Shown here piece after piece: positions 30,976 to 41,884 of a stretch of 64,000 bases of DNA. Positions within the stretch are counted from its first letter, which is position 1. Every line of letters starts with the position of its first letter. Below the pieces are notes generated by a model. That model had not been told where the DNA came from and did no database searches. It worked only from the letters and a program-made list of their open reading frames with translations. Where the stretch lies: the NCBI RefSeq assembly GCF_963678635.1, contig NC_087070.1, positions 4,190,539 to 4,254,538 on the forward strand, written 5' to 3'. Source of the DNA: Symsagittifera roscoffensis. Taxonomy: Eukaryota; Xenacoelomorpha; Acoela; Convolutidae. The position numbers and the translations under genes are program-made.

Positions 30976-33331
30976 ATAACAATATTCTTATTATTTAATG
31001 GCGATGCACACGTACCGCAACAAGTTCAAGTTAAATTACTTAACGCTGCCTCTTCGATCTCGTAGGTATCAAAAATGTCTCTTAGACTTCTCAATGACAA
31101 TCTTAGCAACTCAGCTAAAGTTACACACAGGGCCTGCTCAGTATTGATATAATGCTAACTCAACCCTGTTGTTTAGTATAACAGTATCACAAAATTTTCA
31201 CAAGATATAATCAACACACAAAACACAATCGATAATCAGATAAGAATATCCTACAGGTGACAGCGACCTTTCGTCAGCATCAATTTATTGCCACACAATT
31301 TATCAAGTCACTGCTTTGTTAAAATCAAACAATCTTTGGTAAAAAGCAGTGATGATTCAGAAACAGATCAATAAAACTTAGTCTTAAAGAAAAAGACTTC
31401 CCTCAATCGGAACGATCCGAAAGAACGAAGCCCAGGACACAGTCTTCTCGAGTGAGTGTGTATTTGCCTAATAGACCCACCGAGGTCTTCTTTTAGGTGT
31501 CCTGCGATTGTCCGAACTTTCCTATTAAGTAGCTCAAGGCAACCACACAACCAAAATCACAATCAAAAAAATTTTTGTTCGGGTACTTACGATACACCCG
31601 ACCTAGAATCCAAAGTTGATCACGAATTTCCGGGTCAAAATGGGCTTCTATGATCCTAATAAGCACGCCTAATATCCTAATATGATCTTAATTAAATGGA
31701 TATTTTCCGTTTCCCAAATTGCCACAGGTTTCCTCAAGTTTCTAACAAGGAAGGTTGTTAGAAGGTTTAAGTCACTCCGAGGGTTACTTCGGAGGGTTGT
31801 TAAGACACTTAGCCTACCTCGGAGGGTTACTTCGGAGGGTACCTTAATCACCCAAGTTACTTCGGAGGGTCCCCCTAAATTTACTAAGGAGGGTCAATAA
31901 GATGCTTAATATGCTCCGGAGGGTTACTTCGGAGGGTACCTCCAAAATTTTCAAATTTCTGAACCTCACTTAGAAGGGCCTTCAATTAACTTCAGGAAGC
32001 GTCAAAACAAGCTAAATTCTCTATGGGGGCTGTTTTAACTTCTTTGGATGATCTCGTGGAAATTTTCCACTAAGGAGGGTTGCTAAGGGGTTTAGCTGAC
32101 TCCGGAGGGTTGCTTCGGAGGGTTCCCCAAAAATCAAGAAAAAAAGGTTATGTTACCGCGATAAAGTCTCCAAAAGCAGTCCACCTGACTTGAAACTAGG
32201 TTGGCTGACACGGTCAACCTTCCCAGTTGGATAAAAAGGTGTTTTGATAAAATTTTCTGCCGCTCGGAGGGTTACCTGTGATTTGGACCCTCCGAACCAA
32301 CAAATTCTAAAAAAATTTTCTTTTCCGAGTTTATCAACCCAAAAACGATTGCGGTCCGAAAAATTGGTCCAAAACGTCGACTTATGGTACCAAAATTATC
32401 CCGATCGGTTGGCTAGTCTTTGAGAAATTGCCAAAAACGTGTTTGTCCAAATGGGCTTTTTTCACCACCTATGTAGTTTCTGAGAAACTTTTTCCGCAAT
32501 TCCGATTGAAAGTGCCTAAAGAAAATTGAAACGAGCGTAGTAGCCCTGCACGGCACTGGAATAATGCAAAAAACCGGACCAAAATTGGTTTGGAGACAAA
32601 AATTTGGCCAATAACTATCAAATTTGGACCCTCCTATTCCTTCCTTTTCCAATCCTTAAGTTGTTAGCTCTATCCACGGCTCTAATCGGAAGGTTACTCA
32701 AGAATTTTTCTGGCAGCCGAGCACGTTATGCTAGCACGCTCCTAAGACAAAAAATTTTATTGCTCTAACTCTAAGAACTCAAAAACTCGATCCCCAAAAC
32801 AGATTGACAAAATTCAGAAAATTATCGAAATTTTGACCGAAAATTTTTGGTTTCTTCCAACTTTTACTGAGTCTTTTCTCACGCGGTTTCTTTAGTTAGG
32901 GGGATCGAACTACGTAGCTATTCCCTATATAAAAGCTTTTTGCTGTTCGGAAAAGCTCGGAAATCCAAAAATTTGGGGGTCTATAGTTTGTCAAAAATCT
33001 GTAATTTTCGACAAAATTTGGGTGTTTCTTGGGTCTAAATAGGAGATAAGTAATATATAGTAAGGACAATAATCTATTAGCAGTCGTTAATGAATATTAC
33101 TATACCCTCTTTTGCACCAAAATACCCGAATTAAGACCCTTAACTGGGAAATTTGTGATCGACGGAGGGTACAATCGGACCGCGCCAATCGTGCCCCCCA
33201 CCACTTAAGTTTTAATGAAATAGTACCCGAACGATACTAAATTTGTTTCAACGATACCCAACAGTCGTTTTGGATGTTGTCCCTATGTCCCTGTTGAGTG
33301 TGGAACACGTCGGTCAGCTTGCCACTCTACC
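30976..33331 (-). other. Long untranslated leader of element B
   Basis: A 2.3-kb stretch between the 5' LTR and gag has no ORF above 80 codons. Just inside the LTR, in element sense, TGGCAAGCTGACCGACGT (complement of 33,307-33,324) starts with the TGG expected of a tRNA primer-binding site. The matching tRNA is not identified, so this is only a candidate. The middle of the leader holds the GGAGGGT array. Confidence 0.55.
31775..32300. repeat. GGAGGGT motif array in the leader of element B
   Basis: About eleven copies of GGAGGGT occur on the + strand between 31,791 and 32,282, many as CGGAGGGTTACTT or in pairs about 10-20 bases apart. One inverted ACCCTCCG lies at about 32,288. The same motif appears singly in both LTRs (for example GACGGAGGGTACG at about 12,250) and at 33,163. 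On the sense strand of the element this is a CCCTCC array. Confidence 0.7.
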
Positions 33332-34801
33332 CTCCGGTCACCGGCAAAATCACCATTAACGTGCTTAAATACTCAAATTACACTCAAGGGAGGGTATCCA
33401 ACCCTTCACCAAAACACACAATCTTTCAATCAGAAATGATATAGATCAATCTGAAACAACAACAATTAGGAAGGTCAGATCACATCTCGTCCGAAAACAA
33501 CATATAAACTGTCACTTTATGTTTTTATTGTTTTTGGTCTTTTTTGGATTTTTTTATTGTTTTTTGTAATTTTTTGTTTTGAAATAAATTTGTTTTTGGC
33601 TTTTTCTTGGTTATACACTATTTTTGTTTGTTTTTACGCTTTCTCTTTATTTGTTTTTGGTCCTGGGACCTCGGGACAAGCGGGCTCTAGATTTCCCACC
33701 TAACCCGCCGGCCCCCGGAATTTTCGGTGTTAACTAAGTTAAAAAGCTAAATTGTACTAGACGGAGGGTACGCACCTTCCCCCTAGTACAATAACGGTCA
33801 TTAAGGCCTCTAACTTGGGCATACGCCCGGAGCGGAGAGTTCGTCGCTGAAACGCTTGCTGATCATGATGGTCTCATGCCTTTAACAGGCCCACCCAGGA
33901 GCGCCATTAAAACGTCTATGTAACATTCGCCCAAATACTACACAGCGACGGAGCGTAGAAAAAGTTTCTATTAACGACTGGCAGGCGTCAGTTACCTTAA
34001 TCCTACTCGTATTTCACCGTCTCGACCTTGCCAGTTGATTTTCTGGTCTGTTTAGGGCTAAGTAAAAAATTACTATTTTTAGGCCATCAGTCAAACGACT
34101 TTTGATCAGCTTTCGCTTATATGCAAACACAACCACATAGCTGAGTCTCGGATCCTCAGACTACGTGATTGCTATTAAAAACACGGCTCGAACAACCAAT
34201 TTTAATATGTTTTTGTGTGACAGTTCTATATTAAATCCATTGGAGATGGATTGACCCTTTCCTCTTTCTAGCTACTCATATTCTAAAATATCAAATTACA
34301 CCGGTGTTAATTCAGAGTTCTACGACATCTAAGTAGCTACAAAGTCAGTTTTATATAGTCCCTTTACATAAAACAGTCTCTGGGGGACCAAGCCTCGCTC
34401 CCGTAATCTTCCTGAGATAACGTTCTAATCTCTTCCAATTTGTGGGACGGGAGGGTTCCGTGGAATATTCCTTTCCAACTGAAGCTTCCTTCTCCACTAA
34501 TATCCACTGCTAAGAGTCTTATCGTGTGTTGTTGCCACGATAAGAGGCTTCGTGTCTTTTGTCTCTTGTGCGATCGTTTTCCACAATATTTGTCGCTGTT
34601 CTGTTTTTTCGTCCCTTTCAGTCAAAATGGCTGTCTTTTCGTACTTCTGAGAAATATTCACTCTTCAATCGAAATTTTGAAAATAAAAATTCTAGAATAT
34701 TCCTACCCTCCTTCGCAATACTTTTTCGTTACTAAGGCCTTTATTCGTTTTCTTTTGTGTCGCCGGAAGGTTGCGCTGTGCCTATCTGGCAGAATGGCAC
34801 A
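33332..34801 (-). repeat. 5' LTR of element B (promoter LTR)
   Basis: It is the partner of 11,825-13,300. In element sense it starts TGTGCCATTC at 34,801. TATA box CTATATAAAAC is the complement of 34,348-34,358, so transcription should start near 34,320. An AATAAA (complement of 33,646-33,651) lies downstream in what would be R/U5. A small difference near 34,770 and scattered substitutions distinguish it from the 3' LTR. Confidence 0.88.
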
Positions 34802-35197
34802 TAAAGGAAGGGGCTCGAGTGTGAAATCGGATAAAATCCGAGGTCACGGAAAAGAAATTTTAACGAAACAAAATATTGTTATTAATATGCTATAGTTATT
34901 ATATAAATCAAAATGTTGCATGACAATTTCCTGACTGGATAGGACAAAAGAAATTTTAATCATAAGCTTCAAAAGCGGATATTTAAGGTGCAGGTATATG
35001 AAAATTTTGATTGCTGTTCAGCGATAGTGTGACGATTTTATATAGTGGTGAACATTGGGATGTAGATAAACTTGAGTCTGGTGCAAACTTCTGTAAATGA
35101 CCACTGGCACTGTATCTTGAGCAACAATCGGTATTCTGGGGACTCACTGACAGGCGGCAACACGCGATGAGGACATCGATCTCGAGTCCGGGGAGTA
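34802..35197 (+). mobile_element. 3' remainder of element A with its polypurine tract
   Basis: This AT-rich non-coding stretch ends GGACATCGATCTCGAG, then TCCGGGGAG at 35,187-35,195, TA, and TGTGCC at 35,198. The arrangement copies the PPT-LTR junction of element B (GGACATTGAT...TTGTCCGGGGAG, TA, TGTGCC) but lies on the + strand, the orientation of element A. It is therefore the displaced end of element A, now 23 kb from 11,824. Confidence 0.7.
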
Positions 35198-37000
35198 TGT
35201 GCCAGTCGGTCATATTTGGAAGTTTGACCTTGAGGAACACGAAATACGTAATTTTGGGAGGAAATATAAATTTTCAAAATTTCGAATGGAGCCTGTCATG
35301 CTAAACTTTCTCGCGAAAACTGAAAATCTCAGAAATAGAAGATCAGAACATCCGATTTACAATCGCGGGAAAGTACTTGAAAAAAGCAGCGGGAAATTGC
35401 TATTCGCAATTTCCAGATACGAAATAAACGCGAGTAGAGCCGTCTTATCCTGATATAGGGAGAGAAACGATTGTGAAAGAGGAATACAATTATTCGAACC
35501 GAACTAGAGTGAACCCTCAGTGGTGTGCCAGTCGGTCATATTTGGAAGTTTGACCTTGAGAGAAGCAAAAAACACTTGATTTTGGAGTGAAATTTAATTT
35601 TTCAAAAATTCGAATGGAGCCTGTCATGCACGATTTTCTCGCGATAACTGAAAATCGAAAAAGAGAATTCAGAACGATCGAGTGACAATCGCGCGAAAGT
35701 TGCAAGATAAATCAGAAGGAAGTTGCCATTCGCAATTTCCGAGACAATAATAATCTAGAGTAGGGCTGTCCTATTTGAAATAGAAGACAGAGTGTTCCTG
35801 AGAACTGGACAATTATCCAACTGGTCAACTATTCGAACTGGACCAGAGTGAACCTTCGGTGGAAAGGTGGACAGCTTGAGTGTCCCAATGGTCCACATAA
35901 AACTGCATTCTAGAGTACGAACTTATTCCTGTTGTTGAAACTAGCAAACATTAAACTCATTTAGTTACACTATTTAATTCTTGAGTTGCTTACCGACTTA
36001 ATTACTCCCAATTCTTGAGCGTGCTACAATGTGAGTACCAATTTAAATTTCTAGAGTGTGTTTTATAATTGTTATGTTGAGGTAAGGCGAGTTTTAGGTT
36101 GATCCATCTGAAATGGATCAAAGTTCCACTGTCTAATAAAAAGTAACTTAACGGATTGTTCCGACCCGGTTTTTAACGGCGTTCATGTATTTTGGGTATC
36201 TAGAGACCTAAGTATGGGGACGTTCTTAATTCTAGAGTGGGGGATATTTTAGTAGTAGCCTTTAAGCTGTAACCGGTCGTAGTCTCATGTCACAAACGAA
36301 CCGAATTGGCTCCGACTGATTTGAGGTAGAAAAACACAAGAGATAGTGTCCCTGACTCTTGAGCCAATGGTTATAGGGCCTATTTTTCTTAAGCCTCATG
36401 TGTGACTGCAGTAGACGAATGTTACATGGAAAGGTGGATAGCTGGGGTGTCCCTATGGTTCAGACTAAAACTTCATAACTAGAGTCAAAACTCATTTCCC
36501 TTATTGAAACTAATTAGTATTAAATTTCTCAAGTTATAATACTTAATTCTCGATATGCTCATTAATTTAGTTACCTCTAATTCTCGAGTGTGTCAACATG
36601 TGAGTTCTCAATTTAGTTTTCTTGAGTGTGTTTTATGATTTTTATGTTGAGATAAGGCGAGTTTCAGGTTGATCCATCTGAAATGGATCAAAGTTTCACT
36701 GTCCAATAAAAAGTAACTTAACGGATTGTTCCGACCCTGTTTTTAACGGCGTTCGTGTATTTTGGGTATTTCGAGACCTAAGTATGGGAACGTTCTTATT
36801 TTCTAGAGTGGGGGGATATCTTGGTAGTAGCCTTTAAGCTGTAACGGGTTCTAGTCTCATGTCGCAAGCGAACCGAATTGGCTCCGACCGTTCTTGAGGT
36901 AGAAAAACACGAGAGATAGTGTCCCTGACTCTTGAGCCAATGGTTATAGGGCCTATTCTTCTTAAGCCTCATATGTGACCGAAGTAGGCGACTGTTACAT
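35198..37000 (+). repeat. 3' LTR of element A with internal duplications (right end approximate)
   Basis: It starts TGTGCCAGTCGG after the PPT. The body consists of two imperfect tandem pairs. The first has a period of about 325 bases (copies from 35,199 and from 35,524, both starting GTGCCAGTCGGTCATATTTGG). The second has a period of 567 bases (35,861-36,427 and 36,428-37,000). The right boundary is not certain, because the other LTR of A is outside the window. The end lies about 200 bases before the ETHE1-like start codon. Confidence 0.55.
35861..37000 (+). repeat. Tandem duplication, 567-bp period
   Basis: GGAAAGGTGGA starts both units at 35,861 and 36,428. Long stretches are nearly identical, for example GGTTGATCCATCTGAAATGG and CTAAGTATGGG. 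The units differ at some 10 percent of sites by eye. Confidence 0.8.
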
Positions 37001-37158
37001 AGCTTTACTTTCCGTCGGTATGTACTTCCGGGCGAATGTTACATGACCAACCCGGCCTTTTATAACTTGAACCAAACACTATTCACTACCTAATTAAGAC
37101 TATAAAAAATAATATAGAGGTCTTAATAAGAGCTTTTGCTTATATTTCATAACGTTTC

Positions 37159-37202
37159 AGTTAATGGTGAGCGCTTCAGGCGTTTGATTTCGACTACATC
37201 GA
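37159..37202 (+). promoter_or_regulatory. Splice-acceptor-like site and short uORF before ETHE1
   Basis: CATAACGTTTCAG ends at 37,160, 42 bases before the start codon, and looks like a 3' splice site. A seven-codon uORF (ATG near 37,164, TGA) lies between it and the start. It may mark a 5' UTR intron or a trans-splicing acceptor. No promoter elements are certain. Confidence 0.35.
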
Positions 37203-40200
37203 ATGCTGTTTTTATTCGCTAAACAATTACGGTACTTAAAATTTAGTGCATGCAAACCCAATTCCCGCTGTTTATCAAAATCAGCACGTTTCAAGAGAAC
37301 AATCACGACGAACATGGATTCTAATTTTATATTCAGACAGTTTTTTGAAAAAGAGTCATCGACATTCACTTATCTTCTGGCAGATAAACCTTCAAAAGAA
37401 GCTGTTTTGATTGATCCGGTGCTGGAAACTGTTGCTCGTGATCTTGGTCAAATAAAGGATCTTGGTCTCATTTTGAAATATGCTATCAACACGCACATGC
37501 ATGCAGACCACATAACAGGAACTGGCAAGTTGAAAGAAGTTACAAGCACAGGTGAATGTTAAGCTTTTTCAAATAGCTATGTTTTTGTCCGAGAGATCAT
37601 CGACGCATTTTTTTTGTTCTCATTAATTTTGAACGAGAAGTATAGAAAATTTGATTTCAAGGAGTGGTTTATTTTTATTCACAGATGCGGATAAACCTTG
37701 TGTTTCCGTCATCAGCAAAGTTTCTGGGGCTAAAGCGGATGAGTATGTATCAGAGGGATCTAAGATCCAGTTCGGACCATACTTTCTGGAAGTAAGAGAA
37801 ACTCCTGGCCATACAAATGGTTGCGTGACTTATGTGGACCACCAGCACCGAATGGTTTTCACAGGAGACGCTCTCCTGATCAGGGGTTGTGGCAGAACTG
37901 ATTTCCAGGAGGGTGATCCAGGTGAACAAATTGATTCTCTTTTCATTTTATTTATGGAGCGTCATAGTAAAATTGAGTGAATAATTCCTGTTTGATAAAA
38001 GTGGTAACAATGAGAAGTCCGGCCACTCACCTGTCTGCCTGCATATTCTCCTAGTCTCTTCTTTTTTTACCTTATCCCACTTTCTATAACCTGGGGGGGG
38101 GGGGGGGGATGATTATTGACCCCAATTTTTTTTTTATTTTCTCGAAAACTACTCGTCCAAATCTGAGATTTTGGGTTCAACGGATAGAAAAGGTTGTTGG
38201 AAGCTCTCCTGTATAAGCGGCTACGCCCAATTGTTTTTTACTCAAACAGTTATGGCCCTCAGAAAAATCGAGTTTTTGAAATTTTGAAACTTTTAGACTA
38301 TTCTCGATAACTATCCTCCTAAATCTGAGATTTTAGTTTCAATCGAACAGACGGGTTGTGAAGAGCTCCTCTGCATTAGCGGTCACGCTCAATTTTTTCA
38401 CACAAAAAGTTATGACCCTCAGAAAAGTCAACTTTACGATTTTTGACCGTTTTTTGAAACTTTTCGATTTTTCTCGCAAGCTAGCCTCCCAAATCTGAGA
38501 TTTTGGATTCAATGAGTAGAATGGGTTGTGGGAAGGTCGGCTGTCTAAACAATTTTGCTTAAATTTTTTTTACACAAACAGTTATGACTCTCTGAAAAGT
38601 CGAAGTTTTGACTGTTTTTTGAAACTTAACTTTTCTCAAAAAGTACGCTCCCGATCTGAGATATTGGTTTCAGTGTGAAGAACGGGTTGTGGGAAGCTCC
38701 ATTTATTAAGCGGTTACGCCTATTTTTTTAAACAAAAAGTTATGACCCTCGGAAAAGTCAAATTTTCGATTTTTTCAACCGGTTTTGAAACTTTTTGGCT
38801 TCTCTCGAAAACTACCCGCCCCAATCTAATGAGCAAGGTTTTCAGCATCTTTCAACCTAACAAGTTCTTTTTAGTTTTTCTCAAAAGTTTAGTTTTTCTC
38901 AAAAACTACTCTACCGTTTTCCAAAAAAAATGGTACCAATAAGAAGTCCGCCAACTTCCCTGTGTGCCTGCATAATCCCCTAGTCTCTTCTTACATTACC
39001 CCACTTTCTACAGACTTCGAAAAAGTGTGTGTGTGTGGGGAGGGGGTTATTTTTTACAAAAGTTTTGGGATCTTTACATTTTCTTGAAAGTTTAAAGTTT
39101 TAATAGGTAGAACGAGTTGTGCGAAGCTACCCTGCATAAGCGACTACGCTAAATTACACAAGAAATAATGACTCGGAAAACGTCGATTTTTTTTTACCGT
39201 TTTTGAAACTTTTTGACTTGTCTCGAAATCTACCCTCCCAAATCTGAGGTTGGTTTAATGAGTAGAAAGGGATGTGGAAAGTTCCTCTACATAAGCTGTT
39301 ACATGGCTGAATTTTTCACACGCTCCATTACTTCCAATGGTATTGTGCTTTGTTTGACGGGGTGAAAAATCAAAATGCATTCGTTAATGTTAATCTTACA
39401 ATTAATTCTTTGCATGGTTTTGTTTTGGCTTGAGGATTGTTTTCCGTTGCCATCTGTCTCCCAAGTTTTTGATGAGTTTCATTTTCTAAATTTTCAGAAA
39501 ACTTTCCAAAACAAATCGACGAAAAATAAAAAATTTATACCATCTTTTCCCAAATTTTTCCCCGCCATTTTTTTTGCTGGTCGAAGTTAGAGTTGAGCCA
39601 AAAAAAATGCCGTTTTCGTTCCTACCGTTCGAGCCGCGATAGTGTCAATCGTGTCGAGCAAGTTCTTTGAGTGACTCACTGCCTCAGTCTTCTCCAGTGC
39701 CCCGTCAAACAGGTATTCCAGTCCTCGATTCGCAGGTATGACCCGTCCTTGATTCACCCCGTCAAACAGGTATTCCAGTCCTCGATTCGCAGGTATGACC
39801 CGTCCTTGATTCACCCCGTCAAACAGGTATTCCAGTCCTCGATTCGCAGGTATGACCCGTCCTTGATTCACCCCGTCAAACAGGTATTCCAGTCCTCGAT
39901 TCGCAGGTATGACCCGTCCTTGATTCACCCCGTCAAACAGGTATTCCAGTCCTCGATTCGCAGGTATGACCCGTCCTTGATTCACCCCGTCAAACAGGTA
40001 TCTCCAGCTTTAGCTGGCCTCTAGTTAGTTGAGCGGGTTGCAAGTTTGACGAAAACTTACAGCGGAGTTTTTGAATTCGAAGAAGTTAAACTTCTTAAAT
40101 GGGTCAAAAATTAAGGTTTGCTATGAATGAAATGTTGCTGATGCTATGTTTAAAATACTATCAAATAGGGAAAAATTTCGAGAATTTTGAGTTTATTATG

Positions 40201-41846
40201 AGTTTCGAGGGTGGTTTGAATATTCCAGGCGTTCTTTTTGACATGGTCCACTCCAAAATCCTCTCCCTGGACTCAGACTATTTGATCTACCCTGCTCATG
40301 ACTACACAGGGAGAAGTGTCTCAAGTGTGGACGAGGAAAAGAGGCTGAATCCGCGGATGACTAAGACCAAAGAAGAGTTTGTTCAGTTCATGAATGAGAT
40401 GAAACTGGACTACCCCAAGAAGATAGACTTGGCTCTTCCCTGGAACAAGGTTAATAAGCTTTTTGTCATAGTGCTAGAAAAAATACTGCGAATTGCTTGC
40501 TTCATCGATTTCTTCTTAATATACCTTTTGCTGTTCCGGTCACTTCAAAACAAGTTTAAACCATTATGTACTCTTGCGATAGCAAGTGTGTTGCAACAGG
40601 TATAATATATTTTTTCCCTGTTAGTAACTGTGTTCACAGGTCTCTTCTCCTGGTCCCCTGTGTTGAAAATACTGCAGCAGACTTATTTTGAGCATGTAGG
40701 CATTTTGAATGTCCGCCCTCTTCACACTAGCTAGCTTGCGAGAATAGTGTATTAGTACGAATCTTCTTTTTTCCAACGTAACTCGCAAATAGTTGTGCGC
40801 ATTTGGTGGCACTTTTCCTCAAATCACGATCTGTAGCATTTAAAATTTCGTAGCATCTGTTCTCTGCATTATTTGTGACTAGTGATTTGTGAAGCGTCCG
40901 TGTGGTTAGTGCGTGAGATTCATAATAACTAAGTCGAAGAATCGAATCTGATACGTTCCAGAATTTTCACTTATTCGAGCCTTATTTCTATTTTTTTCTT
41001 AATTCACTTTATAGAGCATTTTTTTGTCGTTTTCTTGCTAGTGTTTGCAAAGCGCAGCTTCGCCTCTGTATCGAAATTTGTTTTCACGTTGGAACTAATT
41101 TTACCAACTCAATATGTTAAAATTTCGTTTTTTTCTTTGTTTTCGATTCAATAGCTCTCGGCCTAGTTATATCGGCTGTGGCCTCATTTTTCGTCGTTCC
41201 AAGAGCGAAAAAGTTTTTGTGTGCATGTGTGTGTACTGAGAAGAAGACGACTAAATAACGTTTAGTTAGTTTGGAAGTCTTTTTTATTTTCCTTAGAAGG
41301 TTTTTTTTTTAGATATTTTCGGCTATGTTATCTCTTGGTAAGTTTTCTTTTGTATATTTTCGAAAAGTTATTTGTTTTAAATTGTGCTATAAGTTGTAAA
41401 AAGAATTTTGCTTCATTTTCGTTACTGCCTGCAATCTTTGAGTCACAGTGGCTGAGTTTTAAATCTCACCGAAGTTTGTGTATCATCTTTTTTAAAGTAC
41501 CAACTCCGATTTTGTAGTTTTTTTTTGTAATTTTTTTATCTAAGTTATCTTTGGTTTAAGAGGTTTCGGCGTACAGTTGCCTCATTATGCGTCTTTTGTT
41601 CGGCCAAAAAAATTCACGCTGAGTGGATTTTAGAGTTTCGGGACACCAACCAAGTATTGTCCGTTGGTTAGACCGCTTTGTTTATGTTTTTATATTGCTA
41701 AGTTAAGCTCGTCAATTGTCCTTCTCGATATGTTTCTTCTAAAGTGAATTTTGTTTGAGGCAAATCGAGATATGATAATTTGTTGAATGTTTTTTTCTTT
41801 CATCAATTTTTGCACAAGCGAGCGTAGTGTTATGTTGTTATTTATG

Positions 41847-41884
<38 letters not shown>

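Larger units (their letters stand above)
11825..34801 (-). mobile_element. Element B: complete 23-kb Ty3/gypsy-type LTR retroelement nested in element A
   Basis: Direct repeats of about 1.47 kb (11,825-13,300 and 33,332-34,801) flank about 20 kb whose genes all read on the - strand. In sense order these are a 2.3-kb leader, gag, protease, RT, RNase H, integrase, macrodomain, spacer, six extra ORFs, a 0.77-kb 3' region and a PPT. RT before integrase and the GPF/Y motif place it with Ty3/gypsy. The LTRs differ by a few percent, so the insertion is not brand new, and several genes carry stops or frameshifts. It is several times longer than a typical gypsy element of 5-10 kb. No target-site duplication is visible at 11,820-11,824 against 34,802-34,806. 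Confidence 0.9.

Noticed and set aside
32921-32935. TATA box CTATATAAAAGC on the + strand as a promoter
   Set aside because: It is antisense to element B, with no ORF downstream on +. The LTRs contain a better placed TATA on the element sense strand.
39700-40001. CRISPR-like array
   Set aside because: The units are contiguous with no unique spacers, and the genome is eukaryotic.
39587-40024. Periodic 19-residue repeat proteins on both strands
   Set aside because: They are by-products of the 57-bp minisatellite, whose period is a multiple of three. It lies inside an intron.
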